This document shows, in pieces, positions 22,571 to 34,353 of a stretch of DNA of 64,000 nt. The notes under the pieces were generated by a model. It was not told the origin of the DNA. It made no database searches and was given only the letters and a program-made list of their open reading frames with translations. This DNA is from Massariosphaeria phaeospora (lineage: Eukaryota; Ascomycota; Dothideomycetes; Pleosporales): assembly GCA_011032825.1 (NCBI GenBank), contig JAADJZ010000006.1, forward strand, positions 1,736,001-1,800,000, read 5' to 3'. A program made the translations under genes and the position numbers. Numbering within the stretch: the stretch's first letter is position 1; each line of letters opens with the position of its first letter.

Positions 22571-23138
22571 CCTGTTTTCCTTTCTTTGACATTCTTCCGG
22601 GGCTGCGGCTCGTGTACCATGTTTTACTGTTCTCTTTGTCGTCCACGATGGCTGCATGGCGTTTTGGGGAGGATCTTCGAAGCGAATGCATCGGCACACA
22701 GTCCAGAAAAGGTCACTGAGCTGCCCGGCGTTTATGAATTGGTTCGGCCATCATAGCACATTGACTGGCTTTGGCTCGGCGTGGCTTTACGGAACTAAAA
22801 TACCTTGATATCTCTTTTTATGTGGTTTGGTTGGGGCATATCATGCTGCTTTTACCAGGTTTCTACGTCAAGCTCTCTCTCGTCGTCTTCGTCGTGGCCA
22901 TCCTATGTACGTAAATCCCCTTCCTGCCGCTCCTCGGTTGGGCTGCTTACATTTAATTAGAAAGATGGCTCTGTTCTTTGCTTAGTTCCAGTGACGAAGA
23001 TGCTTGAGAGATGTACACACTGTCCAGGATGTATCTAATTGTTTCACTTGGGACACAAAAACTTCTCTAGTGTGGATAGTCCGGGGACCGCCGCCGTAGT
23101 TGTTAACGTGCCGAGACGATCGTTTGCTGAATATTTAG
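22571..23138 (+). other. stop-containing interval between the NOT4 stop and a downstream open region (3'UTR or optional intron)
   Basis: 568 bp with stops in the frames I followed. A strong donor-like CAAG|GTGGGT lies just upstream at 22517, and a plausible acceptor AAAGCAG ends at 23171. A 16-nt segment near the donor (22540-22555) is exactly complementary to 23090-23105. A short Met-initiated hydrophobic frame at 22843 is an alternative first exon for the downstream region. Confidence 0.5.
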
Positions 23139-25859
23139 CACAAGTACAAAAAGCTGACCAGAGCAAAAGCAGATGACCAGCTACTCAGTCCCGAAGAGGC
23201 ATCAATCAATGTCGACGCCTTAGTGAACGACAGCGACTACGACGTACCTAATAATACTATCTCTGCCAACAATCAGACACTAGAACCGCCACGGCGAGCG
23301 ACACCAACAGTTCCTCCAGGATTCGCGGTTCCGGCCCTTCCACGATCACCAGCTAATGAACCTCCTAGCCGACCAACATCTCGAAATGCATCCCATTTGA
23401 CACCTGCAATACCCATCCTCCCTATCACACCGCTGAGGGCGGCGGCGACTCCAGCGAGAGCCCGGGAGGAGAAACAATCTGTAGGCGTTCCCGAGACAAG
23501 ACCTAGTGCTGTGGTAGAGCCTCCCACGGTTGCGAAGTCCAAAGCGGAGCTTCCACTTGGACGCGCCAAATCAGAAAACGTCCCTGAGGTTGCTACAAAG
23601 AATGTTCATCAGCTGCCCGCTTTGGAGCAGAACGTCCACAGCGTAGGCGTGGAGACACCCACTAAAGAGACTTCCAAAGGCAAAGTCACATCCAAGAAGA
23701 GCCAGGATTCAATCAAGAGCTTACACAAGGACAAGAGAGATGATTACGGCACCGCAGCAAGACAAGTTACGCCGAAACGACAGCATCCAGGCAAGTTGGA
23801 TATTGCTGCTGCTATAAAACTGCCTGAAGATGAGCAGTCTTCTGCGACAAATTCGCTAAAGACTGATGCTCCACCGAAGAGTCTTCGTGCAGTCTCTCTG
23901 GCCTCCACAATGAACTCCGTACCTGCAAGTCCTGCAGCAACCTCGACAGGATCCCCGGTTAAACGCTCAACAGCTCCAAGGACTCTACGTGTCGTACCGA
24001 CCCCTAAAGCGGAATTTCCACCTCCTTTGTCGGCTGTCTCTGTGACTTCTCTACCTCATGTCCCCGTTGTTGACAAGCTCCGATCCAGGCAAGCTAGCAT
24101 CGCCTCTTTAAATCAACCAGGGACTCCTGCAAGTGATTTAATATCCGACACGGCATCGGTTACATCTGCTTCTATTTCTCGTGCCAGCTCGCCGCCTCCT
24201 CCTGGTGGAAAGGTAGGCACTGCCCCGGTCAGGAAGAAGACGAAGTCGCAACAGAAGAAAGATCGACAAGAGAGAGCTCGACAGATAGCCGAAGAGCAGG
24301 CAATGTTGCTAGAAGAAACGGCCAAGTCAGAAACAGAGCCGGTTCAAGCTCCCATCGTGGGCCGGAAAAAGAAAGCAAAGAAACCGACAACTCACACCAA
24401 ATCAACGCCAGTCACCGTTCAAAGTCAGCCCGCGTCTCCTAAGCCTCCTACCGTTCAGGAGCAAGAGGAGGAAGTCGAGTCGAACACTGTAGCATCTATA
24501 TCGACGAAGAACCAGTCTAACAAAGTACCACCATCACCCCCCGGCATTGCTCAGCCCTCACCCTACGCCGAACCACCAAGCCCATTCGAGCAGCCAAAGG
24601 AGAAAGGTGAACCTACTGCACAATCCATAATTGCCGATCTGCAGCGAACAGGGGAGCTGCTTGCTTCTACCCTTGAGTTCTTCAAACCGTTGTCCAGCTC
24701 GCTTAGTCATGCTTCGCGCACAAGCCAAGCGGGTGCCACGGGAGGGCCTCCAGATCGGAAGATCCAGCTCTCTGAAGCTGATCTAGATGCGCTTACCAAG
24801 AAGATGCCGCTTCGCCTCAGCGGAAAGGACGGCAAATCGGACTCGAGGACATTGATCACGCCTCAGGGCAAGTTCTTCTGGGGCCTTACGCAAGAGCTAG
24901 AGGAGAAAGCATTAGAGCTTGAGAAGCACATCGAAGATCTGAAGGGTCAAGCTAAGTTCCATCCTCGCAAACAGACTGCTCTTGCCTATCCTCACAATGT
25001 CTCTACACACGCGCAGTCAAAGGACGTTTTGCCAGCTATCGCAACCGCTTTGAAAGAAGCGGGCGCCAAACTAAGCAAAAGTGCAGCTTCCTCTTCTGGC
25101 CAGCCTATGCCAAAACTAGATCATACGGCCACTCTACTTGGTTCAACCGCTCTACCATTGCCTCCGGTTCAGACTCCTAGTGATGGGATGCCTTGGCTAG
25201 ATCTTACCAAGTCACCTCAAGATCTGAGCAGTCTACCACCACTTCCACCGTCGCAACCTCAGCCCCACCCACAATCACAGACCCCGGCCGATGCAATTAC
25301 ATACCTCAATCAGTTCGTACTTCCAAGAACAGATAACCCATCACCAAACGCCACGCGCCCCGAGATGGCTGCTGTTGGCGGCCCACCTGGGGCAGGTATG
25401 GCCAACATGTCGGTCAACGTAAATAAAATAGCGAAAGCGGCCAAAGTGGTCGCCGAGGGAGGCGCACTGGGAAATGAACTCGAGGGGTTGGGTGTCATGG
25501 CAGCAGATCTTCTTGGCGGGGTTGTCGTCCAGGGGCTTGAAGCTCTGGTCGGCGCCAGTCTCGAATTCCATAGTCATCAGGATGTCACCGTCGACGGTCA
25601 CGGAAACGTTACTATGGGGGCCGGTGGACGCGATGTTCAGGGTTTCATGAATGCCATCGAGACAGGAGGTACTCTTGGTGGTTTTGGTGCAACTCTTGGA
25701 GGACATGCAACAAGGAGGGGGAGAAAGAGCGTTCTCTCGGTCGAGGAAGCAGAACAGGCGATGCTGGCGGCCAAGAAGGACCACGACGCGCTGGAGAAGA
25801 AACTAGCAGGTCTTATGAAGAGGAACAAGAAGATGGTTGCCGGTACGGGCAAGACATGA
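23139..25859 (+). CDS. large disordered protein region, probably the C-terminal half of long-form NOT4
   Basis: An open frame of about 900 codons lacks an in-frame ATG near its start and is preceded by TAG at 23136, so it needs an upstream exon. The first ~500 residues are Pro/Ser/Thr/Lys-rich and disordered (VPPGFAVPALPR, GSPVKRSTAPRTLRVVPTPK, APVRKKTKSQQKKDRQER, APIVGRKKKAKKP). A conserved-looking part follows: LQRTGELLASTLEFFKPLSS, SDSRTLITPQGKFFWGLT, DVLPAIATALKEAGAKLS, YLNQFVLPRTDN and a coiled-coil end (LSVEEAEQAMLAAKKDHDA). From memory these blocks occur in long filamentous-fungal models of NOT4. Joining 22516 to 23172 keeps frame (GQD|DQLLSPEEA). Whether it is the same gene or a separate one needs transcript data. 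Confidence 0.65.
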   Translation, partial: HKYKKLTRAKADDQLLSPEEASINVDALVNDSDYDVPNNTISANNQTLEPPRRATPTVPPGFAVPALPRSPANEPPSRPTSRNASHLTPAIPILPITPLRAAATPARAREEKQSVGVPETRPSAVVEPPTVAKSKAELPLGRAKSENVPEVATKNVHQLPALEQNVHSVGVETPTKETSKGKVTSKKSQDSIKSLHKDKRDDYGTAARQVTPKRQHPGKLDIAAAIKLPEDEQSSATNSLKTDAPPKSLRAVSLASTMNSVPASPAATSTGSPVKRSTAPRTLRVVPTPKAEFPPPLSAVSVTSLPHVPVVDKLRSRQASIASLNQPGTPASDLISDTASVTSASISRASSPPPPGGKVGTAPVRKKTKSQQKKDRQERARQIAEEQAMLLEETAKSETEPVQAPIVGRKKKAKKPTTHTKSTPVTVQSQPASPKPPTVQEQEEEVESNTVASISTKNQSNKVPPSPPGIAQPSPYAEPPSPFEQPKEKGEPTAQSIIADLQRTGELLASTLEFFKPLSSSLSHASRTSQAGATGGPPDRKIQLSEADLDALTKKMPLRLSGKDGKSDSRTLITPQGKFFWGLTQELEEKALELEKHIEDLKGQAKFHPRKQTALAYPHNVSTHAQSKDVLPAIATALKEAGAKLSKSAASSSGQPMPKLDHTATLLGSTALPLPPVQTPSDGMPWLDLTKSPQDLSSLPPLPPSQPQPHPQSQTPADAITYLNQFVLPRTDNPSPNATRPEMAAVGGPPGAGMANMSVNVNKIAKAAKVVAEGGALGNELEGLGVMAADLLGGVVVQGLEALVGASLEFHSHQDVTVDGHGNVTMGAGGRDVQGFMNAIETGGTLGGFGATLGGHATRRGRKSVLSVEEAEQAMLAAKKDHDALEKKLAGLMKRNKKMVAGTGKT

Positions 25860-26492
25860 GTCTGTTAGCTGGCTCGGGGGGTATTGGTAGTGACTATGGT
25901 TATGGGCGGATCAACTCGGTATTCTTTCGGCAGCCGTGAGTATAGTATCTCGGCAGGGGTATCAATAGGGCCTATAGTGCGAGCGGGTCAACTGGGTATT
26001 GATTGGCCGGCGGAATTAATGGCCTTCCGCCTATTACAGCATTACTACACCACTAGAAATTGCGTGTTACAGAGACGACCAACATAGATGAAAGCAAGCT
26101 ACAGTGTAAAACATCAATCGCATGAAGGTTACCTACAGCACTTCCAAGGTTGCTCATTGACCACGTTTATGTCCATTGGGAACGCCCCTGGCAACGTGCC
26201 GACGTGCCGGTCAAAGTCTCCACCTGGGCATCCAACGGGCCGGGTTACACGTGACGCCGCACAGACGGCTCAAACGCACCGCATACCAACCAGGCTACCT
26301 CCTCAACAAACTTTTACTATCGTTCACCGAAATCGGGAAACTGCAACCTCTAGTAGGGAACTCTCCACCTAAAAGGCGCGTGGGCGTGCATCATTACAGA
26401 ATCAACCGCCAAAGCTCATCCGCGCAGAAATCCCCGAAGGGTTTGGTCTGTCGTACCAGGCGGCGAGTGAGAGCACGAGGCAAACCAGCAAC
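25860..26492. other. intergenic, no gene seen
   Basis: 633 bp between two plus-strand genes. It contains the downstream flank of the NOT4 region and the promoter of the zinc-finger gene. Short open frames are not protein-like. Confidence 0.4.
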
Positions 26493-28262
26493 ATGCCGGG
26501 TGTCAGTGATGGCAAGATGGACTCGTTGGACACTCATCTAGAGCAATTCAAGCTTAGCAACCATGCGAATCAAACTGCACTACAGGTTTGTTCCTCATTG
26601 TCGGCAAGAGCGGATCACACTAACCCTAACAGGGCCTCCTGAAGGATCACTCGCAGTTGCTCGACAACTATAAATCCTTAAAGAAAGCATACGAAGCTCA
26701 AGTCGCGAATAATGGGGTAACTCTAGAACCAGTCCAGAAGCCTCGCACTCCTTATGTTCTTGTCCTCATCGATGGCAATGGTTATATAGTACGTGGACCC
26801 ATGATTCCGATAGCCCATCTAACACTGCATAGTTCAACGATGAGTTCATACGGGACAAAGAAGAAGGGGGTATGAGGGCTGCACGGATGTTGAACGTTGC
26901 TGTAGACGACTATCTACGCGATGCCATCCCGGGAGCCCGCGATGCGCGCGTAATCGTTCGCATTTACGCCGACCTTACGAACCTCTCTAGGCTCTTAGCA
27001 AAGTCTAAGCTCGTCGGACTGGAAAAGCGCTCTCTTGCCCCCTTCACTGCAGGCTTTACGCGTGCCATCAACCATTTCGACTTCATCGATGCGCTTGACG
27101 AGGAGGGAACGAAGTTTAAGATTAGAGGTATGAGAGGTTGAAGGATAAGTACATACTGCGCTAACAATTCCGACAGAAACATTTAAGCTCGCTGGCGAGG
27201 ATACCGCTTGCACTCATATTCTCTATGCTGGATGCCATGATACTAGCTATCTTCCTCAGATGGTGCCTTATAGCGGAATGACAAGCAAGATCACACTTGT
27301 CCAAGGCGCGGGCTTCAACTCTGAGTTCCATCAGTTCAGTCTGAACGTCACGCAATTCCCAACCCTATTTCGGTGGTCCGAGTTGCCGTCGACAGCTCGA
27401 AGCGTCAGACTATCGATTTCTGACACTACGGAACCCACATCAAGCCCGCGTAAGAATCAGACGTCCAAACAACACATCTACACCCCACCGGCACTGCGCA
27501 ATGCGACTCAATGGGGCCATGATACTGATCCCATGTTCAGTGCGTCTGAGACATTTGCTGAGGGAATTAACGAATCCGGTGGCACCAACGGGTCGTGGGA
27601 ACACAAAGCTGATACGAAACAAAAGACCTCACAAACTCCGTGCAGGTTTTTTCAAAAGGTAGACCAATACTCACATTTGAGCAAACGGCATCTACTAACG
27701 TGGCTAGGGCTTCTGCCGGTTCGGCAACAGCTGTAGTTATCAACACATACCCAGTAGTGTTGGTGTACCACAGCAAACAACCAACGGGCATGGTACTGAG
27801 CGGAAAATCTCGAAATCCCTACCGTCGAATATCGCCCCAGGATTCATACCTATCAACAAGGACTCCCAACGGATTGACGTGTTGTTCACACCACCCACGC
27901 AGGCCGAGTGGCAATTCTACAATGCAAGGTTCCAGCGTCAAAAGCCCTGCAATAGCTATTATCTTCAAAAAGCATGCACGAGGTTCAACTGCCCGTACGA
28001 CCACAGCCCTCTTGAGCCCGAAGCCCTTCGCACATTGGAGTACCTCCTCAAATGCAGCCCTTGCCCGCGACGAGGCTCCTGCCGAGCCGCCGAGTGCATC
28101 TACGGTCACTTGTGTCAGAAAGATGATTGCTTCGGCGAGGCCAAGGGCTGCCGGATGAGGCCCGAACTACACAACGTGGACCCCAACCTGGCAAGCTTGG
28201 TCCCGGCCGAAGACGACTTAGTCCATGATGCTACACCCGAGAGCCTGATCGATGCGTGGTGA
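26493..28262 (+). CDS. fungal CCCH zinc-finger RNA-binding protein
   Basis: Exons 26493-26585, 26633-26788, 26833-27127, 27177-27658 and 27708-28262 give 526 residues. A short N-terminal coiled coil (LLKDHSQLLDNYKSLKKAYE) precedes a nuclease-like or NYN-like beta-alpha region (YVLVLIDGNGYIFNDEFI, ARVIVRIYADLTNLS, FDFIDALDEEGTKFKIRETF, THILYAGCHDTSYLPQM). The C-terminal half has CCCH fingers: CRFFQKGFCRFGNSCSYQH (C-X8-C-X5-C-X3-H) and CNSYYLQKACTRFNCPYDH (C-X8-C-X4-C-X3-H), then a further Cys/His-rich segment (CSPCPRRGSCRAAECIYGH). The DGNGY/YADLTN pattern suggests a PIN/NYN-type fold, possibly an RNA nuclease; that is inference. The family is restricted to filamentous fungi as far as I recall. 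Degenerate tandem repeats follow its stop codon. Confidence 0.83.
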
Positions 28263-28283
28263 GTTGGACAAGAGAGACAGTGG

Positions 28284-28630
28284 CCGCATACCGCTCCAAT
28301 CATGATATACGTTGATGTATCTGCACTGGCGGCTACCACCATCTATCCTTCAGAAATGTTCTACTACGGATGGGATGGGCATCAAAAGCATGTGTTGAAC
28401 TCGCCTCATACCACTTCAACTATGATATACATGGATCTATCTGCACCGGCGGCTAGGTGGTACTACCATCTGTTCTCGGGAATTGTTCTACCACGAGTAG
28501 GACGGGCATGAGAGACATGTGTCGGGTTGTCCTCATGCGGCTTGAACCATGGGATGCATGGATCTATCGGCTTCTTTGCAAACTGTTTTATTACGGACAG
28601 GAGAGGCATTAGAGACAAGTGTTAGGTCTC
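28284..28630 (+). repeat. three degenerate ~115-130 bp tandem repeats 3' of the CCCH gene
   Basis: Approximate units are 28284-28403, 28404-28534 and 28535-28630. Shared blocks include CATACC(G/A)CT, ATGATATAC(G/A)T, GGATCTATC, CACTGGCGGCTA/CACCGGCGGCTA, ACGG(A/G)-GGGCAT and AGACA(T/A)GTGT. Divergence between units is substantial, so the duplications are old. They lie in the probable 3'UTR or downstream flank. Confidence 0.65.
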
Positions 28631-29408
28631 AAATGTGAAAGCCTACAACGAAAAAAGCTACTTAGGTATTATGAAGACATTGTGGGTGCATCTAGTGCAC
28701 TGGAGTACAGAGAAGGTGTACACTAGGAAAAGTCGATACCTTATATAGACAAAATGTCGGCAGTGGTATGTTCCAAAAGTAAGCACTCGATGCACCAATG
28801 TTTGTCTATTTAGGAACAATTGCTAGTGCTTCTGTGCTGTATCCGCGTGTCGTTGTCTGTGCATGCTATGCTGAGTCCACACGTATCGGTCGGAAAGAAC
28901 ATGAGCACCTTTTCAATTCGTGCGGATCCTATTGGCTACCAGGGTGCTGTGAAAGGGAAGGTACGAGGCCAGTAACGGTACTGGTAGGTCGTGGGTACTC
29001 CAGGCGGCCGTACATCTGGTGCAGGCTCGGTAGGCGCCACCTTGTTATTTCGTCGCGCGATGGTCAATTGTTCCATCGCACCCTGGACATTCATTCATCG
29101 TTCATCATTCATGCAGCGTCGGGCTATGCCGGGTGCAGGGCTAGCGGGTGCACGGGCCCGGTTCGTTTGTTTGGGGCCCGGCTGGCTCACAACAACCTCA
29201 ACCTCGCATCGACGTCTCGTCTCGTCTTCTGCAACTTCCACCACCGCAGCGCCTCGCCTTGTCGCGCTCTCCACTTCCCACCACCACAGCTGCACTCGGT
29301 CATGCGCAGCTAGCCCTTGCCTTGACAGCCAGCGCACCCGGCACTCTGGTGTTTCCGTCGCGACACGCGTGTCTGTGACCTCAACCGCGCCTTCGACCCG
29401 CCTTCGCC
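28631..29408. other. intergenic, promoter of the INCENP gene
   Basis: The last ~250 bp are C/T-rich with many CACC and TCGTC stretches leading to the INCENP start. No gene, RNA or mobile element is recognised. Confidence 0.4.
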
Positions 29409-32400
29409 ATGGCTGCCGCGCGCAGCAAAGGGCCCGCCATTGGCTCCGCCCAGTGGCTGCTCGACGAGCGACACCAATCGAACGACCTGGTCGCGCAGGA
29501 GCTGGAGGACTTTGGCTTCTCGGTGCGCAATGAGCTGGAGTGGCTCAACGAGCACATGGCCGACATCTTCACACAGAGCGGGCAGTATGTCGCGCGCCTC
29601 CCCCCACCGCGTTTCGCTTACTGACGCGCCACCCAGAAACAACCTCGATGTCTTCAAGACGCCTGGAAAGCTACGCGGAAAGACCCCGCGGACTGCACGA
29701 AAGAAGAACATGGCTGAGTCTCGCCAGGTACGCTGCGTCCCTGCATGCTCACCGCCCAACCTGCTAACATTGTGCGCAGCCACTCGGCGACATCTTTGCC
29801 GGGAACTCGCAGCACCGCCCGAGCCCTGCTCAACAGAGCCTCCGGGGCAACCTACACAAGACCCTTGCGAAGGCCAGGTTTGAGATCGCCGAGGATGTCG
29901 ACCATGTCGCTCCAGCCCCGTCGCCGGCCGTGACTTCGCCTATCCCTCAGCCTTTGTTCTCAAAGGCGCTAGGCAAAGGCAAGGAGAACCTGGAGAGCAC
30001 CTACCATGCAGATATGGACATTGTCGAGGACGATATCATGGAGCATCGCCCTGATGCGCGCCGCTCCACACATGATGCCCCGTGGAGTCCTGTCCGGTCC
30101 ACCCAGGACACAGGCATGGACACCCAGGATAATACAGAGATATTTTCTCAAGTCCAGACCCAAACAACCCAGGCGACTCAATCATTCGGGCGCTCTATAA
30201 ACCAGTCGGACGATGAGCGACGCGATACCGGCGAGTCGTTCGTCTCCGCTAAAGAAGAGATTGCTAGTAAGAGCGTGTCCAAGGAGAATCTGTATCTCAG
30301 GTACGAGGACGAAGCGATGGACGTCGACGATGACCGGCCAGACGCGACCGTTTCCGACGGTCAAAACACTGTCATCCGACATGAGATCAACTCCATGCAC
30401 GATGATGAGACCGCTATCCATCATGATATCGCGAACTTTCCGCAACCACCACGCGTCTTCTCAGAGCAGTATAGTATCTCCGCTGAAACCCATGACGCCC
30501 TCGACACCGCAGACTACCGTGCTCTTGCACCCGAGCCAAAGAATCCCATTGTTGCTCCCGAGTACTTCGACGTCCCTACCGAGCCGCAGCCAGTGACGGA
30601 TGAAGCTAGTCATGAGGATGATACTGTTGTCCATCACCACATCGAGGACCAAATGGATCTTGATGAGGATGTCCGCTCGCCCTCGAATGGTTCCAGCCCT
30701 GTGAAGCCACTTGTTAGGAAAAGCAGCCTCACTTTTGCGTCTCTTCCGGCGCGCGAGCCATTGCCTGCGAAGAAAAGTATGGGTAACCGGGTATCCCGAA
30801 TAAGCCACGTTGATCAGAACAAATCCCGAGGCAGTCAACTGGGCAGATACACCGGCGGTAAAAGTCTCGGCGGCTCTCAGATTGCACAGGCAACTGAGAC
30901 GCATCACCATGATCTTATGGATCTCGATCTGGAACGACCCGGACTCACAAGGGAAGAATCGGAAACCACGAAGCAGCACCACAGGATGAACACACAACGC
31001 CTGTACGACCGTCTCAACATGCTCACACAAGCCAAGGAGCCACCCAAGCCGACCAGCCAGAACGCCCAACCCCAGAGTCTTGCTTCCACCCAGCCGGTAC
31101 AGACCATCCAACCGGTACAGCCGTCATCACCCGTGCCACCACCGCAGCCAACCTATCCGAGTCTTACCGCAAGCCAGTCGAAGGCACCTTTTGAGGACGA
31201 TGACGATGATTGGATCTCTCCCATTCGTACAGCACCACCTCCCACTACAGCCAAGCCCGTACTCAATAAGACAAATGATACACCACCGCTCGCGGCCGTA
31301 TCAGTCGCCCCAAAACATATTGCCGTCTCAAATCTGGATCTTTCTGTGGTCATGGAGTCCACCACTCCGGCTGGATCCCCCAAGAAAAATATGGACGGTC
31401 CACTCAATGCTTCCAAGTCCAAGTTGTTCTCGGCTTTCCGTGCAGCAAAGGAAAAATTAATTGGCTCCAGCGCGACGAGCGCTCAGGTCAAAATGGATGC
31501 CCTTGCCGAAACTGTGATGCTGCAGACACACGACTCAAGCGACGACGTTTTCACCAGCCCAAAGCGGAACGAAAAGCCCGGTACCTCCATATTCTCTCAC
31601 TTACGGTCTCCGTCGAAGGAGTCTGTTAAATCTTCCAAGTCTTCCAAGATTGCCAGAATGCCGGGCAGTCCAGTTAAGGAGGATGCTAGACGAACACGCA
31701 GCTCTTCTGAACGTGAAAAGGAAGCCAAGCAAAAGCAACGAGCAGAAGACAGATTCAAGGAAATGCGCGAAAAGGAGCAATCGAAAGCTACTGCGCACTA
31801 TCAGAAGTCAAAGGTAGCAGCCGCGAAAACGCCCTCTGCAATGCCATCAAATCAAAGTTTAAGACAGGTGGCAACTGCTACTAAGACACCCACCCCCATG
31901 CTACAGCAATCGCAGTCAAGGCCTGGCATAACCCGGGTCGATACTGCTACAAGCTCCCAGGATCACGATTCTGCGGACGATATGCCGCCACCACCTCCTC
32001 CGAAAAGCTTGCTCCCAACAGGCACCGGTCACAAGCTTCGGGAGCCAAAGAAGCTGGGGAAGGCTCCTAGCAAGGAGACATTGCCGAAATCGAAACCTCA
32101 AAAAATTATGGTCAACCTGAACGGTAACAGGTTTGGCCAAGCCCCTCTTCCAGTCCCGAAAGTAGCTCCCTCTGCGAGTCGAGTCGCGCCCCCCGCGCCA
32201 AAGCCAGCTCCGCCGGCACCAAAAGCTGTACCAGCTGCAGCTGCACGGCCTGCTTCTGCCGCAGCGCGACCAGCCCCACCTCCCAGGACTGCGTCTGCTG
32301 CCTCAAAGCCTGCCCCCAAAGCTGGTCGACCACAGCCACCGAAGATGGTTGAGAAGCCCAAGGCGCCTCCAGCCCAGCCTCGTCCTGATCTTGGAGCTGC

Positions 32401-33022
32401 AAGGCCTGCTTCACGAATGCAAACAGTTCAGGATGCAAATCGTATCATTATTCCTCCCGTCAACCCTGCAAAACCGCCGGCCAAGCGCCCATTCCTCCCG
32501 GAAAACGATGAGCCCATCCATCGGCCGCCCAAGCGTCCATCACAACAAGCGAAGATGAACCCCATCACTCCCGCACACTCTCAATTCGGGAAGGGCAAGA
32601 TCCCTTTTGCGGAGTCTGCTCAATCAGCCCAACCGCCACCCCAACAATATCAGAACGGTGACGACATCGAGCTGCCGACTATCATGACCGACTCTGAGGA
32701 CGAAGACAGCGAGAATGACTTCGAGCAGCCATCCTGGGTCAATACGCCTAACCTCCGTGAGATGCTGCAGAGCCAACAGCTGGTGGATCCTGAGCAGATA
32801 TTTGGACCTATCGCTCCGTTGAACATGGAGCAGGTGTTCCCCGACAAGCAGCGGCACAAGAGGTTCCGCGAGCGTACCAGCAGTGCCTACTGGGCCCACG
32901 ACCAAGTCACAGAGGAGGAGAAGCGTCGTGAGCGTGAGGCACGGCAGCGGATGGTGAGAGATGGCGCCTGGACCTATAACCCGTCTCCGCGCCCCGGACC
33001 CGTTCCCGGCCCTTCACACTGA
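29409..33022 (+). CDS. sli15: inner centromere protein INCENP/Sli15, chromosomal passenger complex scaffold
   Basis: Exons 29409-29584, 29637-29727 and 29780-33022 give 1,169 residues. The conserved N-terminus (WLLDERHQSNDLVAQELEDF, then FKTPGKLRGKTPRTARKKN) fits the survivin/borealin-binding and centromere-targeting end. A very long disordered acidic, then Lys/Ala/Pro-rich middle follows (APPAPKPAPPAPKA). The C-terminal IN-box is clear: PSWVNTPNLREMLQ, IFGPIAPLNMEQVF, RFRERTSSAYW and AHDQVTEEEKRR. The IN-box binds and activates Aurora kinase (Ipl1/Ark1); phosphorylation of the TSS-like motif is the usual activation mark. The protein acts at kinetochores and the spindle midzone. Confidence 0.92.
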
Positions 33023-33803
33023 GAAACGACGATATCTCATTACGATACAAGATCGCAGGATCGAGACTTGGATGGATAGCTTCGCACGAAGAAGCTCTCA
33101 ATATACGAAGGCGTTTCAGGCGTGGATTGATGGATAGACGATTGTGTATGACGGACGACGGACGGGTGGCCGCTGGCCAAGACGGAGCACGGTGTTGATA
33201 TCGGTGGTGTTTGTTGACACAATGCTGTTTGCATCTGTACAGTTTAGTTCGCGATGGGTCGAGCGATGGCGTTATTAAAAATGGCGTTTTTGAGGGTTTT
33301 CTGGTTAAAGGCCAGGGGCGGCCTTTGTGCCAGCCATGATGATATGGCGTTGTAATGCCTGGTTTGGTTACGTTCCCCTTTTTCTAGCGGGGACTTGTTT
33401 CTGCGATTGCATAGCCAGCCTCTTTTTCGCTTTCTCCTCCTGATAGCAGGACTACTACTACTGTTTGAGTAGTGGCGAATGGGAATATCTTGCATACTGA
33501 AACGGCTCTTGTTCGTGATTGCATGGGGTGTAGGTGTTCGATGTGCTGTATGACTTGCTGCATCTATAGATGTAGGGGTCGCAGTGCGTGAGACCATGCA
33601 TCGTGGGTAGCCGCCCACCTACGAGTAAGTATAAAAGTGCGGAATAAAATTAACAAGCTAAACGCACACGTATACATGTATCTTAGCCAGAGCCCTTGCA
33701 AGAGGTTGGGATGTGTATATTAGTTATGGTCATCGAGATTCGAGTTAGAGGACTAACTGCTTCTTTGGTTTGTAACGCGCGAGGTTATGCATGTGTTTGT
33801 TTG
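33023..33803. other. intergenic, 3' of INCENP
   Basis: It contains the INCENP 3' flank. No gene or structured repeat is seen before the microsatellites begin. Confidence 0.4.
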
Positions 33804-33847
<44 letters not shown>

Positions 33848-33896
33848 CCTATTTACCTATCTACCTATCTACCTACCCACCTATCTATCTACCTCT
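33804..33896 (+). repeat. (CTAT)n/(CTAC)n tetranucleotide microsatellite
   Basis: About ten clean CTAT units grade into mixed CTAC, CTAT and TTAC units. No reading frame is conserved across it. Confidence 0.9.
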
Positions 33897-33965
33897 TCTC
33901 TAACAACAATCAATTGGACTAAGAACGCTGAATATCGGGGCGTAGAGAGAGATACCTAGTATAGT

Positions 33966-33990
33966 CTAGATAGATAGATAGATAGATAGA
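33966..33990 (+). repeat. (TAGA)n microsatellite, inverted relative to the upstream CTAT run
   Basis: About six TAGA units. They are complementary to the CTAT units about 130 bp upstream. Confidence 0.85.
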
Positions 33991-34074
33991 TATACGCCCC
34001 AACATTAGACGCTAACATGATATTAACTGAATTTCACAACGTGTTAATCTGCCAAGACGTTCTGTAGTAGCTGA

Positions 34075-34142
34075 TAGAGAGAGAGAGAGAGAGATATATA
34101 TATATACATGTATGTATGTATGTATGTATGTATGTATGTATG
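34075..34142 (+). repeat. compound (GA)n-(TA)n-(TGTA)n microsatellite
   Basis: About ten GA, six TA, then about eight TGTA/ATGT units in direct succession. Confidence 0.9.
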
Positions 34143-34353
34143 TTTATATACAACACACTATACCTTTTGTTCCCCCCCCTTCTCCCTCTCTCCTTTACAA
34201 AGGTAGTCTCTGTACTACACTCGAGCTGCGTGCACTTCAACCCAACTTAACTCAATCTAACTCGTCTGCGTTCGCCTTTCTGCATGCTCCCGTTTCCGTA
34301 AGAGGCCGTTGGATGCTACGTAGTTGCCATGTTATGTATGTACGACGGTCCCC

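Noticed and set aside
22843..22912. Independent signal-peptide exon for the large open region after NOT4
   Set aside because: A signal peptide does not fit the disordered, Lys-rich downstream protein; kept only as a weak alternative to splicing from NOT4.
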